Assembly (NCBI GenBank): GCA_963556255.1
Contig: OY744617.1
Coordinates: 26,011,871 to 26,075,870 of the forward strand
Length of the DNA: 64,000 bases
Reading direction: 5' to 3'
From: Allolobophora icterica
Taxonomy: Eukaryota > Annelida > Clitellata > Crassiclitellata > Lumbricidae
Shown: positions 32,601-41,510 of the stretch, piece by piece
Position numbering within the stretch: the stretch's first letter is position 1
How the letters are laid out: every line of letters begins with the position of its first letter
Notes under the pieces: generated by a model
Told to the model about the DNA's origin: nothing
What the model saw: only the letters and a program-made list of their open reading frames with translations
Database searches by the model: none
Position numbers and translations under genes: made by a program

Positions 32601-33930
32601 CAGATGGTACCACTTAATAAATACAGGATAATAGTAATAACAATAATGATACCAACAATGATGTATCAAAACATTTCTGAGTATCTACAAGCATTCAACT
32701 AAAGAAGGTACCCACAATGTACACACTGCATATATAGGCCACTGTGTTTCTACAAGGCTACCTCATCTCAAAATGAAGAAGAGCAGTTCCTTAACCCTTT
32801 AACGACAAATGCGTACTAAAATTCATGGAAACTAAACCCATTTGTCGTTAAAAAATTAAGCCAATCTCAAAAGGCAGTCATGGGGTTGGAATGTCAACGA
32901 ATTCATTTTTGTCTCTTCACAAATGAGGGCTGGTGGCCAGTCCTCTCCCTCACCACCTGATTTGCCACTGAGTGAACAGTCAGTGTACTCATTTTATGGC
33001 CAAAGTTAAGATCTTAGAAGAATGCTTGCCTTGAGCATTGGAATGGACTTCTTTGCAGGCATTTGTGTCTTCCGACAATGAAATCCCCATATCGCTCAAT
33101 CCTTGCGTCACATTTTCCTGCTTGCCTGACGGACAAATACCATTGACATCCCCACCGAGTTCCTGGCTGTTCGCGACGTTTTTCTGATCTACAAATTCAT
33201 GATGGTCATTGCCACTACTTAGACCTGCTACTTGGTGCTCGTTTTCAAATCGTCCATGTTCCACAGACTCAGAAGAGGCTTTGTCTGTCAATACTAGTCG
33301 ACCACTTGCATCAGAGGATCCTTCTGAATTCGCTTCATACTTTGGTAACACCTGTGCAGACTTTTCGTCATCAATGCTCAGTGTTTCTATTGTAGAAGAA
33401 AATTCTGGAGTCACAAAGGCTGCGTTTTCGGACAGAGCATCAGCAGACGTCTCCTCCTCTTCCTTCAGAGGCTCGGATGCTTTAAGCGGTTCAGAAGCAG
33501 CAAGTGTCTCGTGCGCTCGTACGTTGCTAGCGGACATTCTCTCTTCTCCATTTGATGCCTTTGGCATGGTAGGTGGTTCTGACGTTAATGCACTTGTATC
33601 AACAACTTGCGTAACATCTGCAGAAAATTCATCGCCTTTACCTGATGGCTCTGACTTCGTAATTATACGTGTTTCAGACGATACACTTTCAGTAGGCTCA
33701 AACTGTTCCACCTTTAACACATGTTGTTCTGAAGAATCGGCCAAGACATTATCAACAGGCTTTGTGTCCTTGTCACCTGCAGCAGATACTTCATCAGACA
33801 AATCTGTTGGGCGTGTCCCATCATTCAATGGTGCATTCGTGTTCTCCTCATCGTCACCAGAGTCAACAAGAATCTTGTCTTTTGGAGAACGTGTCATGGT
33901 TCTTTCGACTCTTTCTGTTTGGACTTCCAT
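24647..33930 (-). CDS. FKBP8: FKBP8-type immunophilin, 11 coding exons
   Basis: FKBP8 (FKBP38) is a tail-anchored immunophilin of the mitochondrial outer membrane and ER with an FKBP-like domain and TPRs. Known roles of the family are Bcl-2/Hsp90 binding and mitophagy. Exons in transcript order are 33930-33030, 32428-32223, 31320-31176, 30217-30130, 28637-28527, 28155-28081, 27295-27178, 26643-26554, 25999-25922, 25308-25171 and 24739-24647. Phases agree and the sum is 2043 nt (680 aa plus stop). An acidic Ser/Thr/Glu-rich N-terminus (1-300) is followed by DGWIYVLG, where the vertebrate protein has a similar WMDVLG motif. Then come the FKBP-like domain (about 380-468: RGQVVTVNCVGHLEDGTEID, GETCEVV..AYGELG, IPPNATISY), the TPRs (about 484-605), a Lys/Ala linker and a C-terminal membrane helix (about 655-675). 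The protein is much longer than the roughly 410-aa vertebrate one because of exon 1. Confidence 0.95.
25171..25308 (-). CDS. FKBP8: FKBP8 coding exon 10
   Basis: The acceptor is gctgtccag and the donor gtaagt, phase 0. It encodes IIHQELSRLERKNKAQTESE and KAMYQKMLGTD, matching the region between the TPRs and the anchor where vertebrate FKBP8 binds calmodulin. A Lys/Ala-rich linker (AAAAAKKKKE) follows. Confidence 0.93.
25922..25999 (-). CDS. FKBP8: FKBP8 coding exon 9 (TPR 3)
   Basis: The acceptor is gcctttcag-like (ctttcag) and the donor gtaaga, phase 0. It encodes CLANKGDVSAAIPLLKRALK then LEPETK. Confidence 0.93.
26150..26285 (+). repeat. LINE 3'-end repeat (copy 1)
   Basis: ctactgatcttctggatatt-gacctgattacggcttgg and an aattacaattac tail are shared with 48668-48775. 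Probably a LINE 3' end. FKBP8 intron 8. Confidence 0.55.
26554..26643 (-). CDS. FKBP8: FKBP8 coding exon 8 (TPR 2/3)
   Basis: The acceptor is tgacctag and the donor gttcgt, phase 0. It encodes VGAWDVAAKSCDEVLKVQPE then NVKALFRKGK, the canonical last TPRs of the family. Confidence 0.93.
26930..27100 (+). repeat. LINE 3' end
   Basis: cttaaaacttgcgtttagtc and actttcgcactgggagtgcc match the end of the LINE fragment at 4050-4265. A ATACAACACAATACAAT tail follows. FKBP8 intron 7. Confidence 0.55.
27178..27295 (-). CDS. FKBP8: FKBP8 coding exon 7 (TPR 1/2)
   Basis: The acceptor is gtttgcag and the donor gtaggt, phase 2 to 0. It encodes ALKALDEDFESRGESPEELQ and then ALIDTRIKCHNNMAAAQMK, equivalent to the LKVKCLNNLAASQLKL region of vertebrate FKBP8. 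Confidence 0.93.
27578..27905. mobile_element. hAT-like MITE (AGGCCCACCAA family), copy 1
   Basis: 328 bp with ends AAGGCCCACCAAGAG and GCTGGCGGGCCTG. Flanks AACAAACA and AATAAACA (27570-27577 and 27906-27913) match at 7 of 8 bases. A second copy in opposite orientation is at 47796-48121. FKBP8 intron 6. Confidence 0.8.
28081..28155 (-). CDS. FKBP8: FKBP8 coding exon 6 (TPR 1)
   Basis: The acceptor is ttttttag and the donor gttagt. It encodes NDKRERGNYLHSRNEYSRSI and DSYT, matching the helix A/B pattern of the first TPR in FKBP8 (K..GN..Y....Y..A...Y). Confidence 0.92.
28449..28490 (+). repeat. AATT repeat
   Basis: attaattaattaatta repeat in FKBP8 intron 5, about 40 bp from the exon 5 donor. 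Confidence 0.9.
28527..28637 (-). CDS. FKBP8: FKBP8 coding exon 5 (FKBP domain end)
   Basis: The acceptor is gtgctttag and the donor gtaacg, phase 2 to 2. It encodes DPDIPPNATISYIIELIEYH and DQREYSALTVADRIQL, the last strand of the FKBP fold and the linker to the TPRs. Confidence 0.94.
28990..29225 (+). repeat. Dispersed repeat, copy 1
   Basis: ctgaaactctgaacatgatg and ggcttcacatgtgtgtgtca are shared, inverted, with 42620-42905. Unassigned family; translation similarity in one frame suggests an old coding element. FKBP8 intron 4. Confidence 0.6.
29572..29622 (+). repeat. AT dinucleotide repeat
   Basis: About 25 AT units in FKBP8 intron 4. Confidence 0.92.
30130..30217 (-). CDS. FKBP8: FKBP8 coding exon 4
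   Basis: The acceptor is tttgaacag and the donor gtaggg, phase 1 to 2. It encodes AFDLCGALMDKGETCEVVTD and ARFAYGELGR, the GE..x.V...AYG core of the FKBP domain. Confidence 0.94.
30472..30728 (-). mobile_element. SINE-A copy
   Basis: Reverse copy containing the intact cccttaagctagcc segment that shows the empty TTAA site of the mini-element in 32771-32997. FKBP8 intron 3. Confidence 0.85.
30883..31133 (-). mobile_element. SINE-A copy, diverged
   Basis: Reverse, older copy with recognisable cacttcattttt, cttctcaccgacagcatatgg and a tRNA-like end. FKBP8 intron 3, just before exon 3. Confidence 0.7.
31176..31320 (-). CDS. FKBP8: FKBP8 coding exon 3 (FKBP domain start)
   Basis: The acceptor is aattgtag and the donor gtatga. 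It encodes VLKKGLENSRPVRGQVVTVN, CVGHLEDGTEIDKHDNWS and LALGEDEFIH, the first strands of the FKBP fold. The usual Tyr of active FKBPs in the VxYxG motif is Cys-Val here, consistent with a weakly active or inactive isomerase. Confidence 0.94.
31641..31919 (+). mobile_element. tRNA-derived SINE-A, TSD CTAAATATATTGC
   Basis: The 13-bp duplication CTAAATATATTGC at 31628-31640 and 31920-31932 delimits the copy exactly, as expected of LINE-mobilised retroposition. FKBP8 intron 2. Confidence 0.9.
32003..32170. mobile_element. hAT-like MITE (GGCGTCTA family), TSD TATGTGTA
   Basis: 168 bp with ends CAGGGGCGTCTA and TAGATGCCTCTG, flanked by TATGTGTA at 31995-32002 and 32171-32178. It shares tttgctccaaggtttctatgg near the right end with 49313-49485. 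FKBP8 intron 2. Confidence 0.9.
32223..32428 (-). CDS. FKBP8: FKBP8 coding exon 2
   Basis: The acceptor is tgacttcag and the donor gtgagc, phase 1 to 0. It encodes an acidic stretch and then DGWIYVLGHDKLKKR, which leads into the FKBP domain. The tryptophan motif preceded by acidic residues also fits the general LC3-interacting pattern (inference). Confidence 0.88.
32771..32997 (-). mobile_element. SINE-A copy interrupted by a TTAA mini-element
   Basis: Reverse copy lacking the tRNA-like end: gaagagcagttcc, then the 61-bp insert, then gccaatctcaaaaggcagtca and cagtcctctccctcacc. It runs to within about 30 bp of FKBP8 exon 1. Confidence 0.8.
32795..32855 (-). mobile_element. 61-bp TTAA mini-element, copy 1
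   Basis: Flanked by TTAA (32791-32794 and 32856-32859). Ends CCCTTTAACGACAAATG and CATTTGTCGTTAAAAA. It sits in a SINE copy exactly at the TTAA that uninterrupted copies carry as ccTTAAgctagcc (30489-30500). FKBP8 intron 1. Confidence 0.85.
33030..33930 (-). CDS. FKBP8: FKBP8 coding exon 1 (acidic extension)
   Basis: The ATG is at 33930. It gives 300 codons of low-complexity acidic Ser/Thr/Glu-rich sequence starting MEVQTERVERTMTRSPKDKI, with no recognised domain. The only donor that keeps the frame and matches a consensus is CAAG|GCAAGC, a GC-AG intron at 33029. A 5' UTR splice acceptor (ttgaccag) may lie just upstream of the ATG. Confidence 0.82.
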
Positions 33931-35503
33931 GTCTGGTCAAATGCAACAGTATCAACTTCAGTTGCTGAAAGATGAAATCACAGATCCATTTACATCTTTT
34001 TTTTCAACTTCAAAACAATAAATATTTGTAACATAAAACTTTAGATATTGACTACAGTTCAAATAACATATCACTCACTATTTCCAATAGGGCAGCGACT
34101 TACAAGCCCACACACTGTGAGGTGACAAGGTACAAAGTGCGTACCATCTTATGAAAACGTTTTTTTTATTCCAAAATACAGTGGTAAAATCGACAACGTC
34201 GCATTTCAACACATCAAAGTCCCTGTCTATAATTTAAAGATCCCAACAGGTTTTTTACATTCTTTAAAACACCAACTACGACCTTTGACATCTCGTGGTT
34301 GCGCGTCTTGATTTCCCCTTACAAATTGTGTTCAACCCACATATTACCATTTTACCATCCACTGAAAAGTATGATCTGATTATCCTCGTTAACTAGCGTA
34401 AAACAAGAGTAAAAAACAGATAACCTTTTTCTGCTTCAAACGATAAATAGCTCAGCACCCTGAAAACGAAACGCACGATGGTTAGATCGAGAACATTCGA
34501 CCATAGTTCACCGCAGATGAATGAACAGCGATCATCGTCGGCCGACAGATGGCTTTCGTCGCTATGTTCATCAACTGACAGTCGCCATCTGGGGTCCGTT
34601 GGGTTCAATGGACAGTTGGAAATTTTGAAAATTATTAATACGATATTAAGAATCTCCTTATTTCAGAATGTTTTTGAAAATGTCTTTGTATACTTATTAT
34701 CAAGTACCAAGGATTCTATTTGTATCCTTGTCAAGTACTCTAGAAAAAAAGTTGAACAAGAAGCGACATGTACGTAAAGAGCTGTCATTGCAAACAGGGG
34801 GCGCTTGTAAAAATTCTTTTAACTTGCGGACTGACGCCTGCAGAAATATTTTACTTATATTAGGGGAATTTAGGGACCTTTTATAAAAAAGCTTGTTGAC
34901 ATTCATGAAACACAGACAGCTATACGTGGCAAATAATCGGATTCACATTGGAAACTTAATTAATTTGACCAACCCGCCTTAAATTACACCCTAAATACAA
35001 CGTGATTATAGTCAACTAAGCCCTTTGGAGAACATTAGTAGTCGTTAGACCGAGTCAATCTTTTAGGAATTTAGGTAAATAAATTCATCACAGAGCACAT
35101 CATGCAAAATAAATAAAATTAAGTATTATTCTTTCAGATTTGCTGCAACTATAAAACACGCATGCACTGCATGTTCGGTACCATAAACATGCACAATTAT
35201 TCACTATGTATATTCATGATGCGCATTCATAACGTATCTTCATTAAATTAAAGCGCTATAGAAAGTTCTTTGTCTCGCCTATCTTCTTACTTACTATCGC
35301 TCTCGGTGGGAAATCACAAGGCATTGTGGGATGTGTTACCATTCGCCGCCCACACACACACCCACCAACCAACCACGGACCCGAGAGCTAAACAGCAGTT
35401 AATTAATGGCGTTTACTTGGAACAATTATACAATTGAGGAAGTTGCGGTCAATTTTACCTCCGTTTATTGCCATCGTGAGATAAGTCGATTTCTGCGCTA
35501 AAT
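33931..35503. promoter_or_regulatory. Head-to-head interval between FKBP8 and PXK
   Basis: About 1.6 kb separates the two divergent start codons, so both promoters should lie here. No TATA box is obvious. A CpG-bearing stretch at about 34480-34610 could be the FKBP8 5' UTR: read on the minus strand it includes a 5-codon upstream ORF, MATVS and stop. The PXK side carries CACCC/CCAACCAACC-rich sequence at about 35345-35390. Confidence 0.4.
34034..34470. other. No feature recognised
   Basis: AT-rich upstream sequence of FKBP8. It may contain 5' UTR introns. Confidence 0.3.
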
Positions 35504-35596
35504 ATGAATAGCAGCATGAAATCAAGAGCTCAACTGGACGACACTGTCCCAATGAAGTGTACGATCGAGAGTTCATACAGCGTTAAGGACCATACG
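35504..35596 (+). CDS. PXK: PXK coding exon 1
   Basis: The ATG at 35504 begins MNSSMKSRAQLDDTVPMKCT then IESSYSVKDHT. LDDTVP matches the start of vertebrate PXK (LLDDTVP). The donor gtcaga is at 35597. The next intron is 2.3 kb. Confidence 0.9.
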
Positions 35597-38500
35597 GTCA
35601 GATTTTACACTTGTATGCATGTTATGTGGGCGTTACTGGCGTTTTTGATTTTGTAATAAGTTTACTGGTGGTTCTTAGATTTAGTATATGTCGTGGTGTT
35701 GAACGGTAATTCTTAATTTTGTTTCTGAGTATGAAGCATATACACACCTCCATAAGACAAATTACATAAAATTATGCAATGTCACATGATTTTGCAAGTG
35801 TTCGTTCAATTGTGAAGCTCACGTGACGAGAGTTTTGAAGGAAAATGGTCAATGGATTTGCTACTAAATATGCCGCTTCTAAATACCTGGTGCTGCCACT
35901 TTCTCACTGGTGAAAACATCTAGCTAATAAAATAGTTTGACAATTATGATTAGAGCTACTCTACTTTGTACATGAAAGCCACTTTATTTTATACTGAAAC
36001 TGTCTCTGACTCGGAATGCGGATTGGGAATGCGTTTAGACTGATAACAGTGGAATGTGCAAACAAGCCCACCGGTGAATTACTGCATATATATATGTATA
36101 TATATTTGTGTGTGTGTGTAAATATATAAATATATATATATGTGTGTGTGTAAATATATGAATATATATATATATATATATATATAAAGCAGCATAAGTC
36201 ACAGAAAGGATAGTTTTAATCCGCTTTAGAATTCTGACTCACTGGAAGATAAACAAACGACTTTCAGCTTATTATACTTAAATTAGTATGCCAGAATGAT
36301 GGTCCAGGTCTAGATGCCAAAAAGATGTTTTAAAGTTATTACTCATAGTCTGATTTAAAAATTGTGTTAATGCTTATTGTAAGATTCTGATTTTTATTGA
36401 CTTCCATGATATTGCAAAACCTACCTCATCCAGTGTGCCTATGGCTCTTAGTGGTTGCCTGGCTTCAATGTGCACTTCTAAACTCTGTAAGGAGGGCATT
36501 ATCAAATTACAGTTGTATTGTATTGTGTTGTATTGCAAAACCAGATCTGTTGATTCAGTAGCATTTCATTTGAGTATAGAGCGCCGCTGATTTGAGTGGC
36601 GCTATATAAATGTTCAATTACAATTACAACTCCATGTGGTCCAGTTGGTGCATGTTTTTAATTGAGATCTTATGCAGATTAGAGACTTCTGTACTAGGCA
36701 GCTGTGTGTCTGCCTGACAGGCCCTTAGCCAGCCATCCGTCCAGCCGACCTTTGGACAGCTGAAAATCATTTTGGACGGCCATAAATTGTGCATGGACGT
36801 GACGTCCTGAATGTGATATAATGTATAATCCATTCCCCTTCAACTGTGTAATGATGTTCCTTTTCCGACACAAGACACACTTGTCTAGCACCTATTTATG
36901 ATCTAGGATACGGTGTAATTAAGTGCCAATTAGATGAGGTTGTTTCATGGTAATTGGTAACTGATTTTACTATATAAATACATTGACCTTATGAATAATT
37001 ATAGGGGTTTGGATTGATAACAAGTAACGTCTGTTCCCTAGGCTATAATAATGAAATAAGGGAATTAAAAGTTAAAATCTGAAGTCAACAGATTGTTGTT
37101 TGTATCATCTATATAAATAAAGCAAAGACTCTGTCTGTCTGTCACAGCGATCTTTGACCGGGATGCATTTCTACACCTTTCGACCTTTTCACTCCAAACC
37201 TTCACTACTGTCTCGGGGTGGGCATTACACACCCAGTGTGAGGCTTCGCGTCCCCCGTTTTCACCGCTTCCATGGTGAAAACAGGCGAAAACCTCTCAAA
37301 AACCCCCACTTCTTAAAAATTCGAGTCGACCTACTTTCATTCGCCAGATGGCGCCACCCGAGAAGATTCTCTGTGTTTCACCGAAAATTCTCTGTCACGG
37401 GCACGCATTTCTAAAGATTCGCCAGATGGCGCAGCCGTAGAGATTTCACTTTAACTGGTGGTGGTGGCTTATAACCCCGGGCAACGCCGGGTAAAACACC
37501 CGGTAGTATTATAAAACAAAACTGTTACAATTGTGATCAAAACCCGAAAGTCTTTCAGTGTAGGGGCATTGCAGACCCCATGGGGTCGTTTAAAACCCCC
37601 TCAGTTGTGCTAACTGTTTGATTTTGTATTATTTGACTCGGAGTCCATGACAAAGAGAAGAAATTTCCATGGTGTATCGTGTATGGTAATGGTTTATTGT
37701 AAGATTTGTGACCAGGTGAATTGTGTACTAATAAATTTGGTGATGTCATCACTTTAAGTAGTTTAGGCTTTCTATTACATTTTTTAAATTTCTCAGTTTG
37801 CATAATACGGATAAAATATTGAACTCCATATGGATCAAACTTATCAAAGTCTAACCCCTCCCCCTGTCTTTTTGTACAATTCTCACACTGTGTTAAAGTA
37901 CATTGGTTTTTGTCTCTTTGGAACAGGAGTATTCAGTCAGTGTTCAGTTTGGACCAATCCCTGAAACGAGCTGGAAAATCACCAAGCGATACAGTGATTT
38001 TGCAGCCCTAGACATTGTGCTGAAGAATGCTGGCTTTGACCTGCAACTTCCTCCAAAGAAAGTCTTTGGCAAGATGGAAAATGATTTCATTTCTAAAAGA
38101 CAACAAGGCCTTCAGGTGCTTCCTTCTCTTACTTTTAAAATAACTAACTTTTTTACAGAAGATTTACTGTAGTTCTTGTTGTTGCCAGCATTCTAAACAA
38201 TTACTGCATTTTAGTGCTGAAAAATTTAATAATAACCTCCAATAATGTGCTGTCTAGACTGAGTCCTGACTTTGTAAGATTTCAGATAGAAATTTGAGAT
38301 TCAGGTCCATGTTATTCAGAATTTGTCTTACTGCAAAAAGCGCGTTACAAGCAGAGGTAAATGTATTTCTAAGTCTAATGCAGCACATCATTTTAGTGCG
38401 ACTCGAAAGCCGTTATTAATGAGAAGCACATTACATTCATTTTCTGCTTTCAGAATATCAACAGACTGTGGACGGCTTTGTTTATCTGTCTGAGTCTAAA

Positions 38501-40542
38501 ATAAATTTGAATTGCTTTGTAGAATTACCTGAATGCCATTCTTAGCTGTCAGTGGGCTTCCTTCAGTCTTGACGTCAAGCTCTTCCTGTGTCCACCAAGT
38601 TTTCTTAACATCAGTTATCAAGGTAAGATTTCTATACCAGCGATATCAGGGTTCTTGAAATGTGTTTTTGATGAATTGCAACCCAAGCCAAATAGGCATT
38701 TGTGCATTTGAAGGCTTGTGAAAATTACAACTGCATTCCTAGGTTTTCAGTTTTCTTATTTAGTGTCCAGGTAAACTGAATTTAGTCTCAAGAGAAATTG
38801 AATTTCTCAGTCACTGTTGTGAATTGAATTATTCAGACTCAAGGTCAGTTGAATTATTTAGCATCCAGGTGATTTGAATCATTTAATCTACATTTGATCT
38901 GAATTGTTAAGTCTCCTGGTGAAGTGAATTACATAGTCGAGTTGAACGAAGATGAACATTTCTGTTAATGAGACTATTTGTTTTTGACCATTTGAACCTC
39001 ATTTGGAATTTGATCTATGTTGAACTTTATTCTGAAAGCCTTTTCTTCTGTTACCCAATGAATTAAATTGAGGAGGGGTCAGTGTCACATTACAGCTGCT
39101 GTGCCTTTAAGCAGTAATTGGTTTTGTTGCCTGTATTAACTTGCTGATGTCTATCTGATTTTTGTGCTTTAGCCTGGTATTTAGCCTGTTGTGCTAGACC
39201 AGTGTCTTATCTAATTATTCTGGACTAGTGAGCTTGTGATACAAGTGCTTTGGGGTTGAATCAGTTTCAGTACCAGACAAGCATCCTGACTGTCGGGCCA
39301 ACAAACTAACGTACTGCTGTAGTGAGATGTCTTGTGATGCAAGTGTAGTTGGTTATTTATGTAGCTTCTTCGCACAATCTGTCAATGGTGGATGTATGAA
39401 TGTATGACAGATGATGAGAGAGAGGAATCAGGATATGTTGTGTGGCCTCCATTTTTCACTAGTCTTTCATCTCTAAAGCTTAAGTTTCCATTGCTGAATG
39501 CATTGTGTTAAATCCACAGTTTAAAGTATAAGATCATAGAGCGAGGCTGTTCTGTTGTTACATTGCTGATGTAATCTTTGTATCTAAACAAAAGGATATG
39601 TCAACTTTGGTCCCATGCGATCGTATCCTCCGGTGTCATTACCAAAGTCAAATTTAAATCACCAAAATTTCTTGGTATCGGACAAAAGCTGCAACAGGGA
39701 AACCAGCTTATTTACCAGCGATCGATCAAAACAAGTCCGCAATAGCCAGGGTGGTGGGCGAATTTTAGTACCATGGTCAAAATCCAAAGATATATAATTT
39801 AATGGTCGGTTTCTGTACAGCTGGCCCAGTTATCTACATTGGTAAGAGCGTAGGCTGTGTCCCATACTCCTCTGTGTAAGAGAGCATGCGGATCACAGTT
39901 CGCCTTCCAAAGGTGGCTTATTTCAGAGATTTAAATCTCGGGCTAGCACAGTCCGTACATGGGGACCTTAAATGGGGTGGCACCCATTCAAACAAGCAGT
40001 GGTGATGAAGGATCTTACCGGATCAATTCATTGATAATGAGCAGGGTCGAGGCCATATTGTCACTATAAAAATTTTTATATATTTACCTTTACATCTGTA
40101 CTTGAATTGTAATGGTGGGTGCCAGTACTAACCATGGTAAAATGAATTATGTTTGAGGCTGAAATGTTTGTGTATACAACTCTTGTGTTGTTCAATTTCT
40201 CTGTGCTGATGCCTTGATCTGACAGATTTCAATTTCATTAATACAGATACTGCTTTACAAAACATCTGCATGTTTCTGAGATCCGAAAATAACTGGGAGC
40301 TTGTGGAGCCTTTGCCGTACATTGGTAATTCCATTGTTAATTATTCCTTCGAATCTTCAGATCTTGTTGGCAGCTTAATTAGCAGATATCGCACAATGAG
40401 CCACATTGTTTGTAGGGAAACTTGAATTATCAATACTTAATTTGCCTAAGCGGATATGATATACGAGCCAAGTGTTGTGTAGAGAGTAAAACTGAAGTAT
40501 CTAAACACTTGTTTGTTAAGTGTTTTTAGGATTACTTTGTGC

Positions 40543-40603
<61 letters not shown>

Positions 40604-41414
40604 AATGGCATACTGTTTATGTTTATGATATACAATGTATATATATATATATAAATGGCATAAAGCTACTGTTTAACCCTTTGACGACGAGAGGGATTAG
40701 TTTTCCATGCATTTTAGTGCACGCTCGTCATTAAAGTGTTAAACAAAAAAGAATATCTCTTGGTGTGAAAATGAATTTCTGATTTTCTTCTAGGCTGGCG
40801 ACTGAGAAAGTGTTACTTTCTCGTCCGTGACAGAAGCAAACCAAAGGACAAATACATTCTCACATGGGTAGGTAATGCTGATTATTAAGACAATGACAAT
40901 AACTAATGACAATGACTTTGTAGTGGTACTTGTGGTCACATGATACTTTGTGACAGAGCAAATGAAGCATGACATGAATGGAATAATTAAACTTCATGTT
41001 TGCAAAACCCAAGCAATTACAGTAATCTTATAATCTAATGTTTAGATATATATTTATCATGACATACGTAACAGGTGCATTCGCATACATAAGTACATGC
41101 GTACCTACACTGACTGTGCACTTCTGAATTTTGATAGGAGGGCATTATCAAATTACAGTTGTATTGTATATTGCATTGTAAAATGCTTGTATGTTTGTTT
41201 ATTTACTCATCATATCTCTGAGTGAGTAAATGAGTAAAGTCCATTTTATTTGTTAGTGATAGCACTGACTCGAGTCGAGAGCCCCTCTGAACCATTTATA
41301 AAAGTTCGATAACAATTTAGAGTTACAAAATATTATTTATTTATTATTATCGATACAAATGACATCTTGAACGGATTGTTAATGGTAGTTACGATGAAAT
41401 GTATTCTCTGTCTC

Positions 41415-41510
<96 letters not shown>

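Noticed and set aside
33209..34021. 270-codon plus-strand ORF
   Set aside because: Antisense shadow of FKBP8 exon 1; the minus-strand frame joins correctly to the FKBP8 exons.
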